From NCBI RefSeq assembly GCF_016808335.1, contig NC_053145.1, positions 24,642,001 to 24,706,000 of the forward strand: a stretch of 64,000 nucleotides of DNA, given 5' to 3'. Below are positions 1-11,923 of the stretch, piece after piece. Positions within the stretch are counted from its first letter, which is position 1. Every line of letters starts with the position of its first letter. A program made the position numbers and the translations under genes. Origin of the DNA: Panicum virgatum (taxonomy: Eukaryota; Streptophyta; Magnoliopsida; Poales; Poaceae). The notes beneath the pieces were generated by a model. The model saw only the letters and a list, made by a program, of their open reading frames with translations, searched no databases and had not been told where the DNA came from.

Positions 1-537
1 AGTATCATAATTAATTATGATTAATTACTATGTAACTGGGTTTATGGTAATTCATCCACTTGTAGTAATTAGTTTTAATAAAATGGTGCCAAGATTAAAA
101 GCTAATGCAGTTGAGTCAGCCAACCTTAGAGCCTCATAGTTTGTGTTATACTTGTTGAGTACAAGTTGTGTACTCACACTTGCCTTCTCTACTCTTTTTC
201 CTCTTGTCCTTTTGGGGATACTCTAGTGCTGCTCAGTTCCTGCCGACGCGAGGGAGTTCACCCGGAGCTACCAGAAGTACGAGGACTTCTAGGCGTTCGT
301 CTCCCAGTCGACGTCCCTGTGGCGGCCAGCTTCCGAGTTTCGTACTTGTACTTTATGCTTCCGATGTATCAGACATTTTGTCATTAATGTAATAAATAAC
401 ATTCGTACTCATTTTATTATATCTTTTACGTGATATGTGCTGTGATATATTGTTCATTCTGTTGTATATATGTGTGACTTGATCCTGGCACGTATATGAT
501 TGCTCGGTTGATGTCCTTTTGTAAACCAGGTGTTATA
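1..537 (+). mobile_element. 3' part of a Tekay-type LTR (truncated by window edge)
   Basis: The stretch matches the 3' ends of the LTRs ending at 39676, 46984, 52285, 57915 and 63547, including the shared block around 'cctcatagtttgtgttata'. It ends in gtgttata where the others end in gtgttaca, so the terminal CA is mutated. The rest of the element lies left of the window. It appears to have inserted into the leader/gag start of the minus-strand element at 538-1627. Confidence 0.85.
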
Positions 538-609
538 GCTCAGAAACCTCTGCTTTCCCTTCAGTTGACATCTTGATGTTTCTTGTCCCACCGGGTGTGC
601 CAAAAGATG
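538..609 (-). mobile_element. PBS/leader and first gag codons of a Tat-like gypsy element
   Basis: Read on the minus strand, the sequence just after the LTR end at 610 is tggcacacccggtgggac, a leader motif commonly seen after grass gypsy LTRs. An ATG frame reading MSTEGKAEVSE follows and is cut off at 537/538 by the Tekay-type LTR. The internal region continues outside the window. The family assignment is an inference. Confidence 0.55.
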
Positions 610-1627
610 TGTTGACGCGAGATGATCACACACCAAGCCCAGAAGCCCCGTACGCCAAGCCCGGACTGCACTTGATTTGAACCAAGGTGTGCCAGTCAAT
701 TTGACCTGTAAATTGACAAGGAAACAGCAAACCGTCAAATTCAAGAGTGTATCGGCTGGATTTCCAAATCACTCTTACGCGGGGTATCGGCAAGGCCCTG
801 CCGATACAGAAGACGACAATAGATCGGGTCTAATAAGTGTATAATAAAAGCAATCTACAAGGGATCGGCAATGAGTTGCTAATGCCGATAAGCAACTAGA
901 CGGCTAGATCTAGAGCCGACACGTGGCAGGTAACAGTGTAAAAACCCACAAATGTATGGATCTGGACAAAGCTAAGCTTATAATCAATCTAATCGGCTTT
1001 ACAAGGTTAATCGTGATAAACAAGGAGCTTACAACCGATTAAACAGATCACTAAGACAGGTAGTTTGTGTATAAATCTAAATGAGAAAACAGCGATGCAC
1101 CCGAGATCAAAGCTTAGATAAATTTGGTAAATTTTGAATAGATCTGAATGAAGCGACATCGATGTGCCCGGAAGCTAAAGCTCAGATTTACTCGGTAAAT
1201 GAAGACTTACCAGCAAACCAAGTCGCTCGAATGTGAGGCGTCCTTGATCAGCTCGAAAGAACTCGTGGAAAAGAAAAAGATGGTGAAGCCGCCGATGAGA
1301 AAGTAAATTGCAAGTAGAGTAAATTTGTGTTTGTTGGATGTGTATCAATCTTTACAATAGCCGGGGGGCTCATATTTATACTCCACGCAAACACTGTCCT
1401 AGCCGATTATGGCAAAGCATGATTCTATCTTAAGTAACAAAAACTATTCTAAAAATAAGATAACTCTTGCCAAACCGAAGCCAAAATATCTGGTCAACCT
1501 CCCCTTCCTCGGTCAGCAAGATCTTCAATAGTGGCACACGACCACCTCTCCAAATCCACCGATCGTACGACGCAGAACCTTTTCTCCTTTGCAATACTCT
1601 TGACACATGTCAAAATCTGGTGTCAAC
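610..1627 (-). mobile_element. LTR of a Tat-like gypsy element (5' LTR, minus strand)
   Basis: On the minus strand this 1018-bp block starts TGTTGACACC and ends CGTCAACA, so it has TG...CA ends. A TATA box (tataaata) lies at about 1373-1380, a normal promoter position. A leader motif follows at 538-609, which makes this the 5' LTR. The paired LTR is not in the window. The insertion truncated the gag remnant at 1628-2113. Confidence 0.7.
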
Positions 1628-2113
1628 ACTCTCATGTTCAACAGGTGCAATAGGTGCATTATGAGATGATGGTTCTGAATCTTCACATGAGGTTGTAATC
1701 ACCTCATTATCTATTATGTCATCATCTCTCTTCTGTATGTTGTCCTGCAAAAGGTTAGGCATAGCAGGAGGAACAACATGATACTGATCTAGTTGACGCA
1801 CCTCATCATTTGAATTATTTACAAGATATGGATTAATAAAAATTTGTCGCGTAAGAATTTTCATATGATTCCATGTGAAAGATTTATCTAAAGAACTTAA
1901 AGCCTCCCACCAAGATAAAGCATAATGTCGCAAAACACTAGTTGCATTCTTAATTTTCCTCTATTCACACTTCCGACATTGCAAAAATATTATCTATTTT
2001 AGTTTCCCACTCAATGTACTCATCAGCACAAATACCATTATAAGTAGGCGGGGAAGAAGAATAGAACGACCTACGAGAGGAGGTGTAGTAGCAATAGTGT
2101 GGGTCTCATCCAT
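1628..2113 (-). pseudogene. broken gypsy gag (capsid part)
   Basis: This is a remnant of the Gag capsid protein of a Ty3/gypsy retrotransposon. On the minus strand an ATG at 2113 opens MDETHTIATTPP. Shifted frames then carry PPTYNGICADEYIEWETKID and further on YALSWWEALSSLDK and INPYLVNNSNDEV, all typical of grass gypsy capsid domains. At least one stop and one frameshift lie near 1930-1990. The frame runs straight into the LTR at 1627, so the 3' half of gag and all of pol are missing. The LTR for this element is probably 2315-3100, with about 200 bp of leader between. Confidence 0.7.
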
Positions 2114-2314
2114 CTTTGATGTCTCATATCGGTGAGTGTCGTAACCTGTTATTGTTAGCATCAAACAAGGAAACACACAAGTATGTATTTTCCTATCATC
2201 TACTAGGATGGTCAAGGAGTAAAGTCACACACTCTCAAGCATCCGCGTGTAAGTGTTCTCAAAGCAATAGGCGGAACAATCGTTGGCCAGTTGTGATACA
2301 TGTTGAAGCTTGAG

Positions 2315-3100
2315 TGTAACAGTTGCAAGGTGCTGTACTGATTAGAAGTGTTTGTGGAGCTTGGACAGGCAAATTATATTAGCAAGGATTAGCAATTAAT
2401 TCAATTCAGAAATTGCAAAGCCGAAAATTAGTCCCAAGCTAGTCTGTATCGCCAGCCTAAACTCCTTTGAGACCTAGTTCAAGAAAGCAAAGATGATAGG
2501 ACTAAACCAAGGACTCAAATGATGCAATGCAATTCTGAAATTTCTCTTCTTTTCCTTCTTTTTTTTGTTTTTTTGGACGCGGCTTCACCTCTTTGCCTTT
2601 CATTTCTCTCTTTTTTCTTTAATATGAATTACAAGTTCCAGGAACATAAGATTTGCACACGTGGGCAACTTAAGTCTCATGGTTCAGCAGCACACTAAAT
2701 GAATTCTTTGCCATAGAGAAAACAGCATGCAACATGTAGTCTTAGATTTTTTTTAATGCACACATATCAAAAACCAATCTGATTTCTCTATTTCTTTTAA
2801 TTTTCCTCCTTGCACAAAGCAAGAACCAAACTAGTATGATGCAACAGAAGGATCAAGAGTTCACTCAAAAACTAGAATCAAATGACCTAGACACAACAAA
2901 CACAATGACACACGTGAGGGACTAAAATTCCGAAAAGCAATGCAAAAAGAAAAATTGCAACGGCACAATGGGGTTATAAGATAGGGGAAACAAATCCTTT
3001 TTAGGGCTTTTTATGGACTTTAGGTATTTAAATGAAACTAATCTAAAGAGGGGAAAATAGTGGTATACCTCATGAGAAACCTAGTAGGAAACTGATATCA
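2315..3100 (-). mobile_element. probable 5' LTR of the gypsy element with gag at 1628-2113
   Basis: On the plus strand the block starts tgtaacagttgcaagg. The same start recurs at 49394 next to another minus-strand gypsy gag, and the two stay similar for some 60 bp (gattagaag..agctt). The far edge, gatatca at 3100, is my best guess because the next family of repeat starts there. A weak TATA-like tttaaata sits near 3028. The right boundary is uncertain. Confidence 0.5.
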
Positions 3101-4000
3101 GTTGATGGGGACGTGGCCCGATCTTCCGAGAGGTATGATAAATTTGATTGGTGGAGTATGTGATGTTGAAGATCCAGGCATCTAATCAGCATGATTCAAA
3201 CCTCTGCAACCACTACACCACTACTCCACTGGTTATCAACCATGCAAAACACGATTGACCTCGCCGAGAAGGCTTTTCCTACAAGGGAATCGAAGAACAC
3301 AAGCAAGAAAGATTAAACACGCAATCTGAAATTGTAGATTTGTATGAAGAAAAAATAAAGAGGGCTTCGAGCTCTAATCACAAAAGGACTAATCGCCATA
3401 GTGGAGAAGAAAAAGAACGGGGGCCCTGATTCATAGCAAAAGGACTTATCGTCACAGTTACAATGAAGAAGATAGTTTCTCGGTGAAAAACTAGATCTAA
3501 ACAAAACCTGAACCCTAATGTGGCGGCGGCTACTGATTATATGAGGGTTGGCGCATGCATAACCCCCTAGCCATGTCCACAATGGATCCCAACGCGATAC
3601 ACGGGCCAACAGCCCAAAAGATGGTGTCGCAGCACCATGACAGATTCTGGACGTCCCCATGTTTCAACGCTTCCCGTCTACTCCTAACGAATTTGGGCCT
3701 GAAACCGGTTTCATTAGAAGCTTCTTGGCATTATCTTTCCATCCATATAAAGAATGTCCAAAATGGACTCCGTATGCGGTTTGGGCATCATTTTTTCGTG
3801 CATGCCTGTCCTGGAAACCGAGGTGGTCTCGAAACTTGATTTGGGTCTCCACCTTATCGACTCAAACCGGATAAGCTTTGGGCCTCCTTCTCGTCTTGGA
3901 AACCAATGTTGGTTTTGTCGGCCTTCATTCCATCCCCCAAATATGGCCATATGCATGGTGGTCATGTCCTCATCACCAATGAATGTGTTGCATTCTACAC
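3101..4000 (-). repeat. LTR-like repeat R, copy 1
   Basis: The segment shares an ordered series of blocks with 23692-24770 and 33420-34179: gttatcaacc, ttgacctcgcc, gaagaacacaagcaa, and a block near 3740-3790 around 'atataaag..ctccgtatg'. The copies have diverged and hold no open coding frame. Because each copy interrupts or abuts gypsy coding sequence, I read it as an old LTR on the minus strand, probably gypsy. Exact ends are not resolved. Confidence 0.5.
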
Positions 4001-5318
4001 ACTCAAACCAGAGCATACAAGAACAAATGAAGGAAGCATGGATGTATGATTAAGCTTTATTCAGGTAGAGATAAGCATGGGTTAGAAACTGGCGATCCTC
4101 GGGTTACCTCCCGGAAGGGCTTCGTTTAAAGTCAAAAGCATGACATTTTCTTGTTTTCCTTTTTTTTATGGAGCAAGATGCAAGAACTAACACCATTTCC
4201 AACCCAAGATAAGATTTGCCACAAAAATAACTTACTCGAGTCACTGACATACCTCCCCCACACATGGAGTTGGCATTGCTGGGGACCAAAACACAAGTTT
4301 TAAGAGTTCGAGTCTCCATCCACAGTTGTTCCCACACCAACACATATCAAGCTGTTGTAGTCGGTGTTTCTCCCATGTTCGTGGGTGTCTCCTGTCCGCT
4401 GTTCTCTTTGATCACCACCTGAAATGGTTAGCGACCAAAAATACTTGAAGGAAAACAATATCCTAGAACATGCTCTTGCTTTTATTGAAGGGAAATGAAT
4501 AAAGTCTAATATGGATTATCTCCCGGTAGTGCTTTGTTTTTATGGTCATAAGTTTGACCATGGGAACTCTTGCAGCTATCATTGGTGATGTGTTCTTATT
4601 TCACCACTTATTCTTGATGCTCTAGCTGCAAGGTCAGTGCCAAAGTGCACCCACGAAATATGCAATGTTCACGATAAACATATACATCTACAACCAACCT
4701 TCTAAAGATTTTACAAAAGAGGATCTTAACGTGGCTGTAGTCTTCATGTGTGCATGGGGCACTGAGCATGGCTGACTCTAGAAAAGCATTGAATGAGCAT
4801 GGTATTTCAAAGATGATGATCCCATGATCATATGTTGAATCCTCCTACATGGACTCTAGAGTCAGCGCCTCACAAACTTCCATGGCCCATGGAATCTCCA
4901 TCTCAAGAGATGCATCGTGAAATATCGATGTTGATTCTCGATCGTGGTTGAAAAATAACGTACTCTACGCCAGCGGGAAGAGGCTCAAACTCGATCGAGG
5001 GAGATGATGATCGTTAGACTTCACAAAAGTGAAGGGTATCTTCCGAGTAGTACTCTTTGAATGTGGTGGATTTTGCATCCTCAAGGAGAATAGGATCAGA
5101 TAGTACGAACAAAGATATATGCATCACTTCCTCGAGTGGGTTTTGCTCGGGAAGAGGCTTTGCCAAAAGATGAGCAAGATATAACAGTGGCAGAAGCAGT
5201 TTCCCTAAGCAATTCATCTAGCTAGGCTCCCATGAGATGCGAGAAGTTTGTCCAGTGGGTAGCCTAGGAGAAGATCAACATCGAGGATATTGTTGATGTG
5301 GAAATCTAAATGCACCAT
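4001..5318 (-). mobile_element. non-coding gypsy internal/3'-UTR-like sequence
   Basis: No convincing gene is present. Two related blocks, gttacctcccggaagggctt near 4104 and ttatctcccggtagtgcttt near 4514, resemble the conserved 'gggaggcaaccc' 3'-UTR motif of plant Athila/Tat elements read on the minus strand. The short open frames have no recognisable domain. Assignment to a particular element is not possible from sequence alone. Confidence 0.4.
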
Positions 5319-6675
5319 TGTTGGTGACTCTTATGCTCAATCTGAATTGGTATTCCGCAAGCGCACAGAATCACTGGTGTTGCACTTCACCATGGAGTAT
5401 TCCAGGGTATCATGAAAATCTTCAAGGAAGCACTATATAAAGTATATCGTAAATCGTAGTGACAACCTTTACTGAATTTATCAACGAACTAATTCAGCAG
5501 GGGTAAGCCAGATAACTTGATTGGATAAATGGCCAGGCTATGACCGTCTAACACACAGGAGGCTCTATGCCTTAGAGAGGTAGTAGCTGGGAGGACAACG
5601 AGCGAGAAAGGACACCTGAAACACTTCTACTACCGAGCTAGACTCGCTAGAACTAATCTAAGCTTCTTCCTTAATGTCGTTAACCTGCAGCTTACTTCGG
5701 CGGCCTAAGAGAAGGACTCAGACTTGGATGAGAAGGGAATCCAACGTCCATCAGCAACTACTGCTATGAAAGCACCCGAACGTGGTGGACTACGAAGGAC
5801 GGATAAGGCTGCACCACTTGTCGACTACCACTGCGGTACCATGGGGTGGAACACACTTTCTAGCTAGCACTGAGTCAGACACCACGTCTGCTTTCGGTAC
5901 TAGGATTTCTCTTGAGTCCTTCAAGACAAATCCCCCTCAACCTAGCAAACTAACTTGAGCTCGCTAGTACGGGCAAGAAAACCCGTAAGACAAACTCCGA
6001 CAAACAAGAGAGATAACTTAAACTGAACTAGAGGTAAATTACTTCCACAGACAAGTACTCGTAATTGTATAAGGTAAATGACTAGCGGAAAGTAAAGCTG
6101 ACTCGAAGTAAATAAAGAAGATTACTTGTATTGATATACTCAAAGGAAAAGATACAAGAGCTTATATCATGCTCCGATGATGACTCCAGATCCCCGAGAC
6201 AAGCTCGACTCACTCTAACTCCCAACTACTAATCCTACTCGAGAAATGAGAGAAGAGAGAACTCCTTCTTTGTGTGAGTTTACAAGTAAGGTGGAGTGTC
6301 CTATTTATAGTAGCTCAGGGTCGGTATTTGATGGTTAGATGCAACAATACGCAACTATCTTCTTGTCTAAGACTTCATGCGAAGGTGGGCACCAGTGACC
6401 GCCAGGTGGGGCCGGTCGACCTCCCCTAGGCTGGCCGGCCTTTGGGTGCCGCCTCTCGGGCACCGCCTGCTGATGGACGCTCCTGATTGCTTCTCCAAGT
6501 CGGTAAATTGTGTACTCGGTCCAAAGACCGTTTCCTTAGGCCGGACAGCCCAGGGGAGGCCAGGCGACCTGCCTCTAGGGCCTGTTGGCACTCTATTTTG
6601 CCGACATAGTAGATCAACACTCCACATTGTCCCTGGGTTGGGTACCACCGACGTTTGATCATCTGGGCACTAACA
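5319..6675 (-). mobile_element. Athila-like LTR (minus strand)
   Basis: Near its plus-strand start this block shares ccgcaagcgcac and gagtattccag, in the same order and spacing, with the LTR at 25074-26564. On the minus strand a TATA box (ctataaatag) lies at about 6303-6312. The proposed ends are tgttggtgac at 5319 and the complement of TGTTAGTGCC at 6675, giving 1357 bp with TG...CA termini. It is too different from 25074-26564 to be the second LTR of that element. No TSD was identified. Confidence 0.55.
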
Positions 6676-6798
6676 TGTGGGTCCTTTTCTTGATTCTCAT
6701 GCCTTTCGGGTCCATCGATTGAATCAAGGGGTTGATCCCTGGTTTAGAGGCATTCTAAACAGGTCACATTGCTCCTGTACCAAGGATGCATCCATAAA

Positions 6799-7196
6799 TG
6801 TTGAGGTGTTTACCGCCAAGCCTGCTCAGGGATACCCTTAGGAGTAAGGTTTGTAGGTAGGGATCGACTGCTCTGGAACTCATTGGTGCAAGAAACACAA
6901 AGATTTAGACAGGTTCGGGCCGCGAGTTTGCATAATACCCTACGTCTTTGTGTGGTTTATATTGCCTTAGGTGTTGATGATTGTTTGGAGGGGGTCCCTG
7001 CCCGCCCTTATATATCCGGGGGGACAGGGTTACATGGAAAGTCCTAGCCGAGTGCAGTTGGAGTCCTAATACAACACAATCGGGTAGTTCTATGCCTACT
7101 CGGGTAGTTACAATAGAGGTAAGGTACATCCATGAGCTATTCCTTACTCTAGAACATTCTATGCCTATAAGCAGTCCCGTTGAGCCGGGTCTGACA
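6799..7196 (-). mobile_element. Tat-like LTR 4 (3' LTR)
   Basis: This is one of four related LTRs (also 9793-10203, 18619-18886, 21015-21429). On the minus strand it starts TGTCAGACCCGG, has a TATA box (gatatataaggg, about 7006-7017), and ends GGCGGTAAACACC. A polypurine tract read on the minus strand as gagctcgggggct lies directly upstream (7197-7209), which marks it as a 3' LTR. Its extreme end (ctcaaca) differs from the cgacaca-like ends of the 5' LTRs. Confidence 0.75.
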
Positions 7197-8904
7197 AGCC
7201 CCCGAGCTCTTCGTAGCCGAGTCCTGCAGGCGTCGAGTACTTGGCTGGGCGTCTTCGAGTTCTTCAAGTAGTCAGAACATCTCTCTGGTTTCTTCTGGTC
7301 CTTCCTTCAGATACGTCGAGTAGTCCTCCAAGTAGTTCCGGTTGCTTCGAGGTTGTGAGGTGCTCAAGCCCCAAAATCTTCATCATATATGGTGCGCGAA
7401 GTACTCGCACTCCATATGGAGTAGCCCCCGAGCCTTAGGTTGAATCGTAGAATTAGGCTGAGGGTCACTTCAGTCTTTTTCCTTCTTTATTTTCCAAAAA
7501 AATTGAAAAATAAATCTCTGATGCACATATCCCGCAGCCCCCGAGCCTTATATCAAAATCCCTTATAATGCGGTAAGCCCCCGAGCAAAGATTTGGAATT
7601 AAGGATTTAAGACGTGGCATCAGATTTTATTCTTCAGAATATTTACAGGATTCATCAGATCCGGTATCCGAAAAGACCTCTTTTTCGGGTTAAAAATCCC
7701 AGAAAAATGATACAATTGGATACGCCACACTGATTGCACCTGAAATAACTTCAGAAGTAAAACCCAGGATGTACGGCTCTTTACTGTGTGCTCACATGGG
7801 ATGTTACTATATGGAGAATCTGCATTATTGCATCCTTGAATGTCTCCATGAATGCGTCCATGAATGCTGTTACTGTAGCATCATGGGTTGTCCTCCAGTA
7901 AGGTCCCTTGTGGCTATAAAAGGTGGGAGAGAGGCCTTTGCCAGAAGCACCAACGTGTAGCAGCCATGGCTTATCTTTGGTGTTCATGCTCTCGCCCTCC
8001 TGGAGTTTGTGTAGTCCTTTCCAGCAAAAGATGCTAGAAGAGAACTTGCGAGTGACAAGAGAAGTCCTTACTACCTCATCCTGCCACTCCCATGCTCTCA
8101 TTGGATCCATTTTGGACATCATGTCCTTGCATATTCCAATGAGGCAGGTTCTCTGTGGTCCGGTTGAGTCTTGTTGTGCCACATCCTTGGGGTTGCCAGT
8201 TTCTGGGTGCCCAAAAACTGACATCTCTGATAAGGAGACTTAATCTTGGCACAACGTATTCCGGGAGAAGGAGAAATTTCTCCGCAAGATGCTACAAGAG
8301 GACTTGCGAGGTGATTACAGTAATCTGCCTCCAAACTCCTGAAACTTTTCTCCCAGAATACGAGTATCATTATTCCCTTGATGGGAATAACAAGTTTGTA
8401 CTTTGTCACGGCCTCGAGCCGATCTAGCTGCAGCAGGCTTCTCAAGAAGCCAAGAAGTATGCGTGCAGACCTGAGTCGTTGTAAAGTTAGTTAGGAAAAA
8501 GTACTCGAGTTGTAATATCGAGCAGTTGTAATGTGTCGAGTACTTTTCCTTATTCTGGAATGTAATCCCAGTCGAGAAAAGAAGAGTCGAGTAGTTGACA
8601 AGGGATGTGAGTGTTTTCTCTTTCCAGAATGTAATCTTAGAAAAAGGAAATATCTCGTAGAATCTCGTTGTTTCCGCGATTTGCAACGGACTGTTGGCCT
8701 TTGGAGTGTTTTACCATGTTGCCACCGCCATTATAAAATAAAACGGTAACTAGGTTTTACCCCACCGGCCGCCATTCACTTTCACTATTTAGATCTGTTC
8801 TTGCCTTCAAGCCCCCAGATCTAAATCTTCCTGCTCTCTCTTGCTCCTCAATTCGCCTAGAGTTTAGACAGTGTATGCACGTGAAGTGATCCGTTGATTT
8901 CCGA
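7197..8904 (+). other. 5' region of antisense gene copy A (no protein)
   Basis: About 1.7 kb lies between LTR 4 and the ATG at 8905. It is colinear with 10204-11923 (copy B). It holds the TATA box at 7914, a second TATA-like tataaaataaaac near 8734, and many CGAGTAC/GTACTCG motifs. No open frame is conserved between the two copies, so this is probably promoter plus 5' UTR, perhaps with an intron. Confidence 0.5.
7914..7923 (+). promoter_or_regulatory. TATA box upstream of antisense gene copy A
   Basis: The sequence ctataaaagg is followed by ggcctttgccagaagcacc. The whole block is conserved at 10928 in copy B, at about the same distance from the gene. It is a plausible RNA polymerase II core promoter for the plus-strand gene, with the start of transcription roughly 30 bp downstream. 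This is inferred from position and conservation only. Confidence 0.5.
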
Positions 8905-9792
8905 ATGGCACCCAAGAAGTCAAGCAAGGGGAAGGGTGCGGCTGCAGAGCCAACCCATGAGGAAGGCTGGGAATCAAGTAAGTGTTCCAGATCTGACTTG
9001 GAATCCTTAGTTAAGCAGGACTTTTTGCCATCAAAATCAGTGATCCAATGGCGTCCAGCATTTGGTGACGCCCGACCGTATGAAAATACGAACGAGATTA
9101 TTGGATTTGTTTATTTTGAGCGAGGGTTGGGTCTTCCCTGCTCTAATTTCTTTTCTGGACTTCTATATTATTATGGGATCCAGCTTTATCATCTTACCCC
9201 CAATTCTTTTGTTCATACATTTGTCTTTGTACATTTGTGTGAAGCTTTTCTTGGCATCGAGCCCCATTTCGACCTTTTCCGCCACCTTTTTCATCTTAAG
9301 CCCTAGCCAAGTTCAGCTAAACTAGATGTAGTTGGTGTGGTAGGGATTCAGCTGCGACAGAGGATGGATAGGGTTTACATCCCCTATAAATTGTCACAAA
9401 AAGTAATCGATTGGAAACCAAGATGGTTTTATGTCGAAAATCATGGAAACAGCCTTCCTCCAATCCTAGCTGGTCCTCCCGTATAGCGAGCTGAATGGCT
9501 GAAGAAGCCTCTTGATATGAGTCAAATCACAGAACTTCTGGAAATGATTGCAAGTCTGAAGCAAAAAGGAATAAGTGGAGAAGATGTGGCTTTTGACTGG
9601 ATGAAGCGTAGAATCCAGCCTCTCCAAGCTCGAGTTACTTTTGGTTTCGAATATCGGAGGAAAAATGATCCGTCGTGGTGTTCAGAGGAAGAGATCTCCA
9701 ATGGAGAAGCTCTTCATCGAGTACAACGACTATTCAAGAAGATGGAACATGTTCCGCACCTGCTCAACACCTTTTCAGTGTTGAATCTATTA
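8905..9792 (+). pseudogene. PF04195-type 'putative gypsy type transposon' protein, copy A (truncated)
   Basis: An ATG at 8905 opens a basic, low-complexity start (MAPKKSSKGKGAAAEP). The core follows: IQWRPAFGDARPYENT, then LGLPCSNFFSGLLYYYGIQL and LTPNSFVHTFVFVHLCEAFL. This is the pattern of the PF04195 family, found in plant genomes in association with gypsy elements; its molecular function is not known. In-frame TAG stops lie at about 9304 and 9484. Beyond the first stop the same frame goes on with DVAFDWMKRRIQPLQ. The gene is cut at 9792 by Tat-like LTR 3, so all downstream exons seen in copy B are missing. It is antisense to the LTRs on both sides. Confidence 0.75.
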
Positions 9793-10203
9793 GTGTTTAC
9801 CGCCAAGCCTGCTCAGGGATACCTTTAGCAGTAGGGTTTGTAGGTAGGGATCGACTGCTCTAGAACACGATGGTACAAGGAACACAAAGATTTAGAAAGG
9901 TTCGGGCCGCGAGTTTGCGTAATACCCTACGTCCTGTGTGGTTTGTATTGCCTTAGGTGTTGATGATTGTTTGGAGGGGGTCCCTGCCCACCCTTATATA
10001 TCCGAGGGGACAGGGTTACATGGAAAGTCCTAGCCGAGTATAGTTGAAGTCCTATTACAACTCAATCGGGTAGTTTCCTTTGTACTGCAGCTAGTCCTAC
10101 ATCTATTCGAGTAGTTACAAAAGAGGTAAGGTACATCCATGAACTATCCGTTACTCTAGAACATTCTATGCCTATAAGCAGTCCCGCTGCCCCCGGTCTG
10201 ACA
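9793..10203 (-). mobile_element. Tat-like LTR 3 (3' LTR)
   Basis: Closely similar to the LTRs at 6799-7196 and 21015-21429, with the TATA box near 9996-10004. It is preceded on the minus strand by the polypurine tract gggggct (10204-10210), hence a 3' LTR. Its last few bases are missing: the plus-strand start is gtgtttacc, not tgtcggtgtttacc. That suggests a recombination junction with copy A of the antisense gene. Confidence 0.75.
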
Positions 10204-11923
10204 AGCCCCCGAGCTCTTCGTAGCCAAGTCCTGCAAGCGTTGAGTATTTGGTCGGGCGTCTTCGAGTACTTCAAGTAGTCAGAACATCCTTCTGGTTAAT
10301 TCTAGGCCTTCCTTCAAATACGTCGAGTAGTCCTCCAAGTACTTCTGTTTGCTTCGAGGCTGTGTGGTACTCAAGCACCAAAATCTTGATCATATATGGT
10401 GCGTGAAGTACTCGCACTCCATATGGAGCAGCCCCGACCTTAGGTTGAGTCGCAGAATCAGACTATGGGTCACTTCAGTCTTTTTCCTGTTTATTTTCCA
10501 AAAAATTTGAAAAATAAATCTTTGATGCACATATCCCGCAGCCCCCAAGCCTTAAATCAAAATCCCTTTTGCTGCGAGTAGCCCCCGAGCGTAGATTTGA
10601 AATTAAGGATTTAAGACGTGGCATCAGATTTTATCCTTCAGATTATTTGTAGGATTCATCAGATCCGGTATCTGAGAAGACCTCTTTTTCAGGCAAAATC
10701 CCTAAAAAATGATGCAATTGGATACGCCACACTGATTGCACCCGAAATAACTTCAGGAATAAAACCCGGGATGTACGACTCTTTATTCAGTGCTCACGTG
10801 AGATGTTACTGTTTGGAGAATCTGCATTATTGCGTCCTTGACTGCACCCGTGAATGCCGCCATGAATGCATCTGTGAATGCGTGCACTGTAGAATCACGG
10901 GTTCTCCTTCAATAAGCCCCCTTGTGGCTATAAAAGGCAGGGGAGAGGCCTTTGCCAGAAGCACCAAAATGTAGCAGCCATGGATTATTCTTGGTGTTCT
11001 TGCTCAAGCCCTCCTGAAGTTTGTGTAGTCCTTTCCAGCAAAAGATGCTAGAAGAGAACTTGCGAGTGACAAGAGATATCCCTGCTACCTCATCCTGCAT
11101 CTCCAATGCTCTCATCAGATTCATTTTGGACATCATGTCCTTGCATCTTCCAATGAGGCAGATTTGGGGTCGCTGGGTTGAGTCTTGTTGTGTCACATCC
11201 TTGGGGTTGCCTATTTCTGGGTGCGCAAGAACAGACATCTCTAGTCAGGAGACTTAATCTTGTCACAACGTATTCTGGAAGAAGGAGAAGTTTCTCCAGA
11301 AGATTCTACAAGAGGACTTGCGAGGTGATTACTGTAATCTACCTCCATACTCTTGAAACTTTTCTCCCAGAATACATGTATCATTATTCCATTAATGGGA
11401 ATAACAAGTTTGCACTTTTTCATGGCCTCGGGCCGATCTAGCTGCAGCAGGCTTCCCAGGAAGCCAAGAAGTGTGCAAGCAGACACAAGTCGTTTGTAAA
11501 GTTATGTAGGAAAAAGTACTCGAGTTGTAATATAGAGTAATTGTACTGTGTCGAGTACTTTTCCTTGTTCTGGAATGTAATCCCAGTTAAGGAAAGAAGA
11601 GTCGAGTAGTTGACTAGGGATGTGAGTGTTTTCTTTTTCCAGAATGTAATCTTAGAAAAAGGAATGTCTCTTTAAAATCCCGTTTTTTCCGCGATTCGCA
11701 ACTAACTGTTGGCCTGTTGGGTGTTTTTACCATGCTGCCACCGCCATTATAAAATGAAACGGTAACTTCGGTTTTACCCACCGGCCGCCATTTTCTTTTA
11801 TTGCTTTAGATCTGTCTTAACCCTCAAACCTCTAGATCTAAAGTTCTTGCTCCCCTTTGCTCCCCACTCGCGCCTTAGGGTTTCCGCCAGTTTATGCGCG
11901 TGAAACGATCCGTAGATTTTCGG
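10204..11923 (+). other. 5' region of antisense gene copy B (no protein)
   Basis: Colinear with 7197-8904 at an offset of about 3.0 kb. The conserved TATA block ctataaaagg lies at 10928-10937, and cattataaaatgaaac lies near 11745. As in copy A, no conserved frame is visible. Confidence 0.5.
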
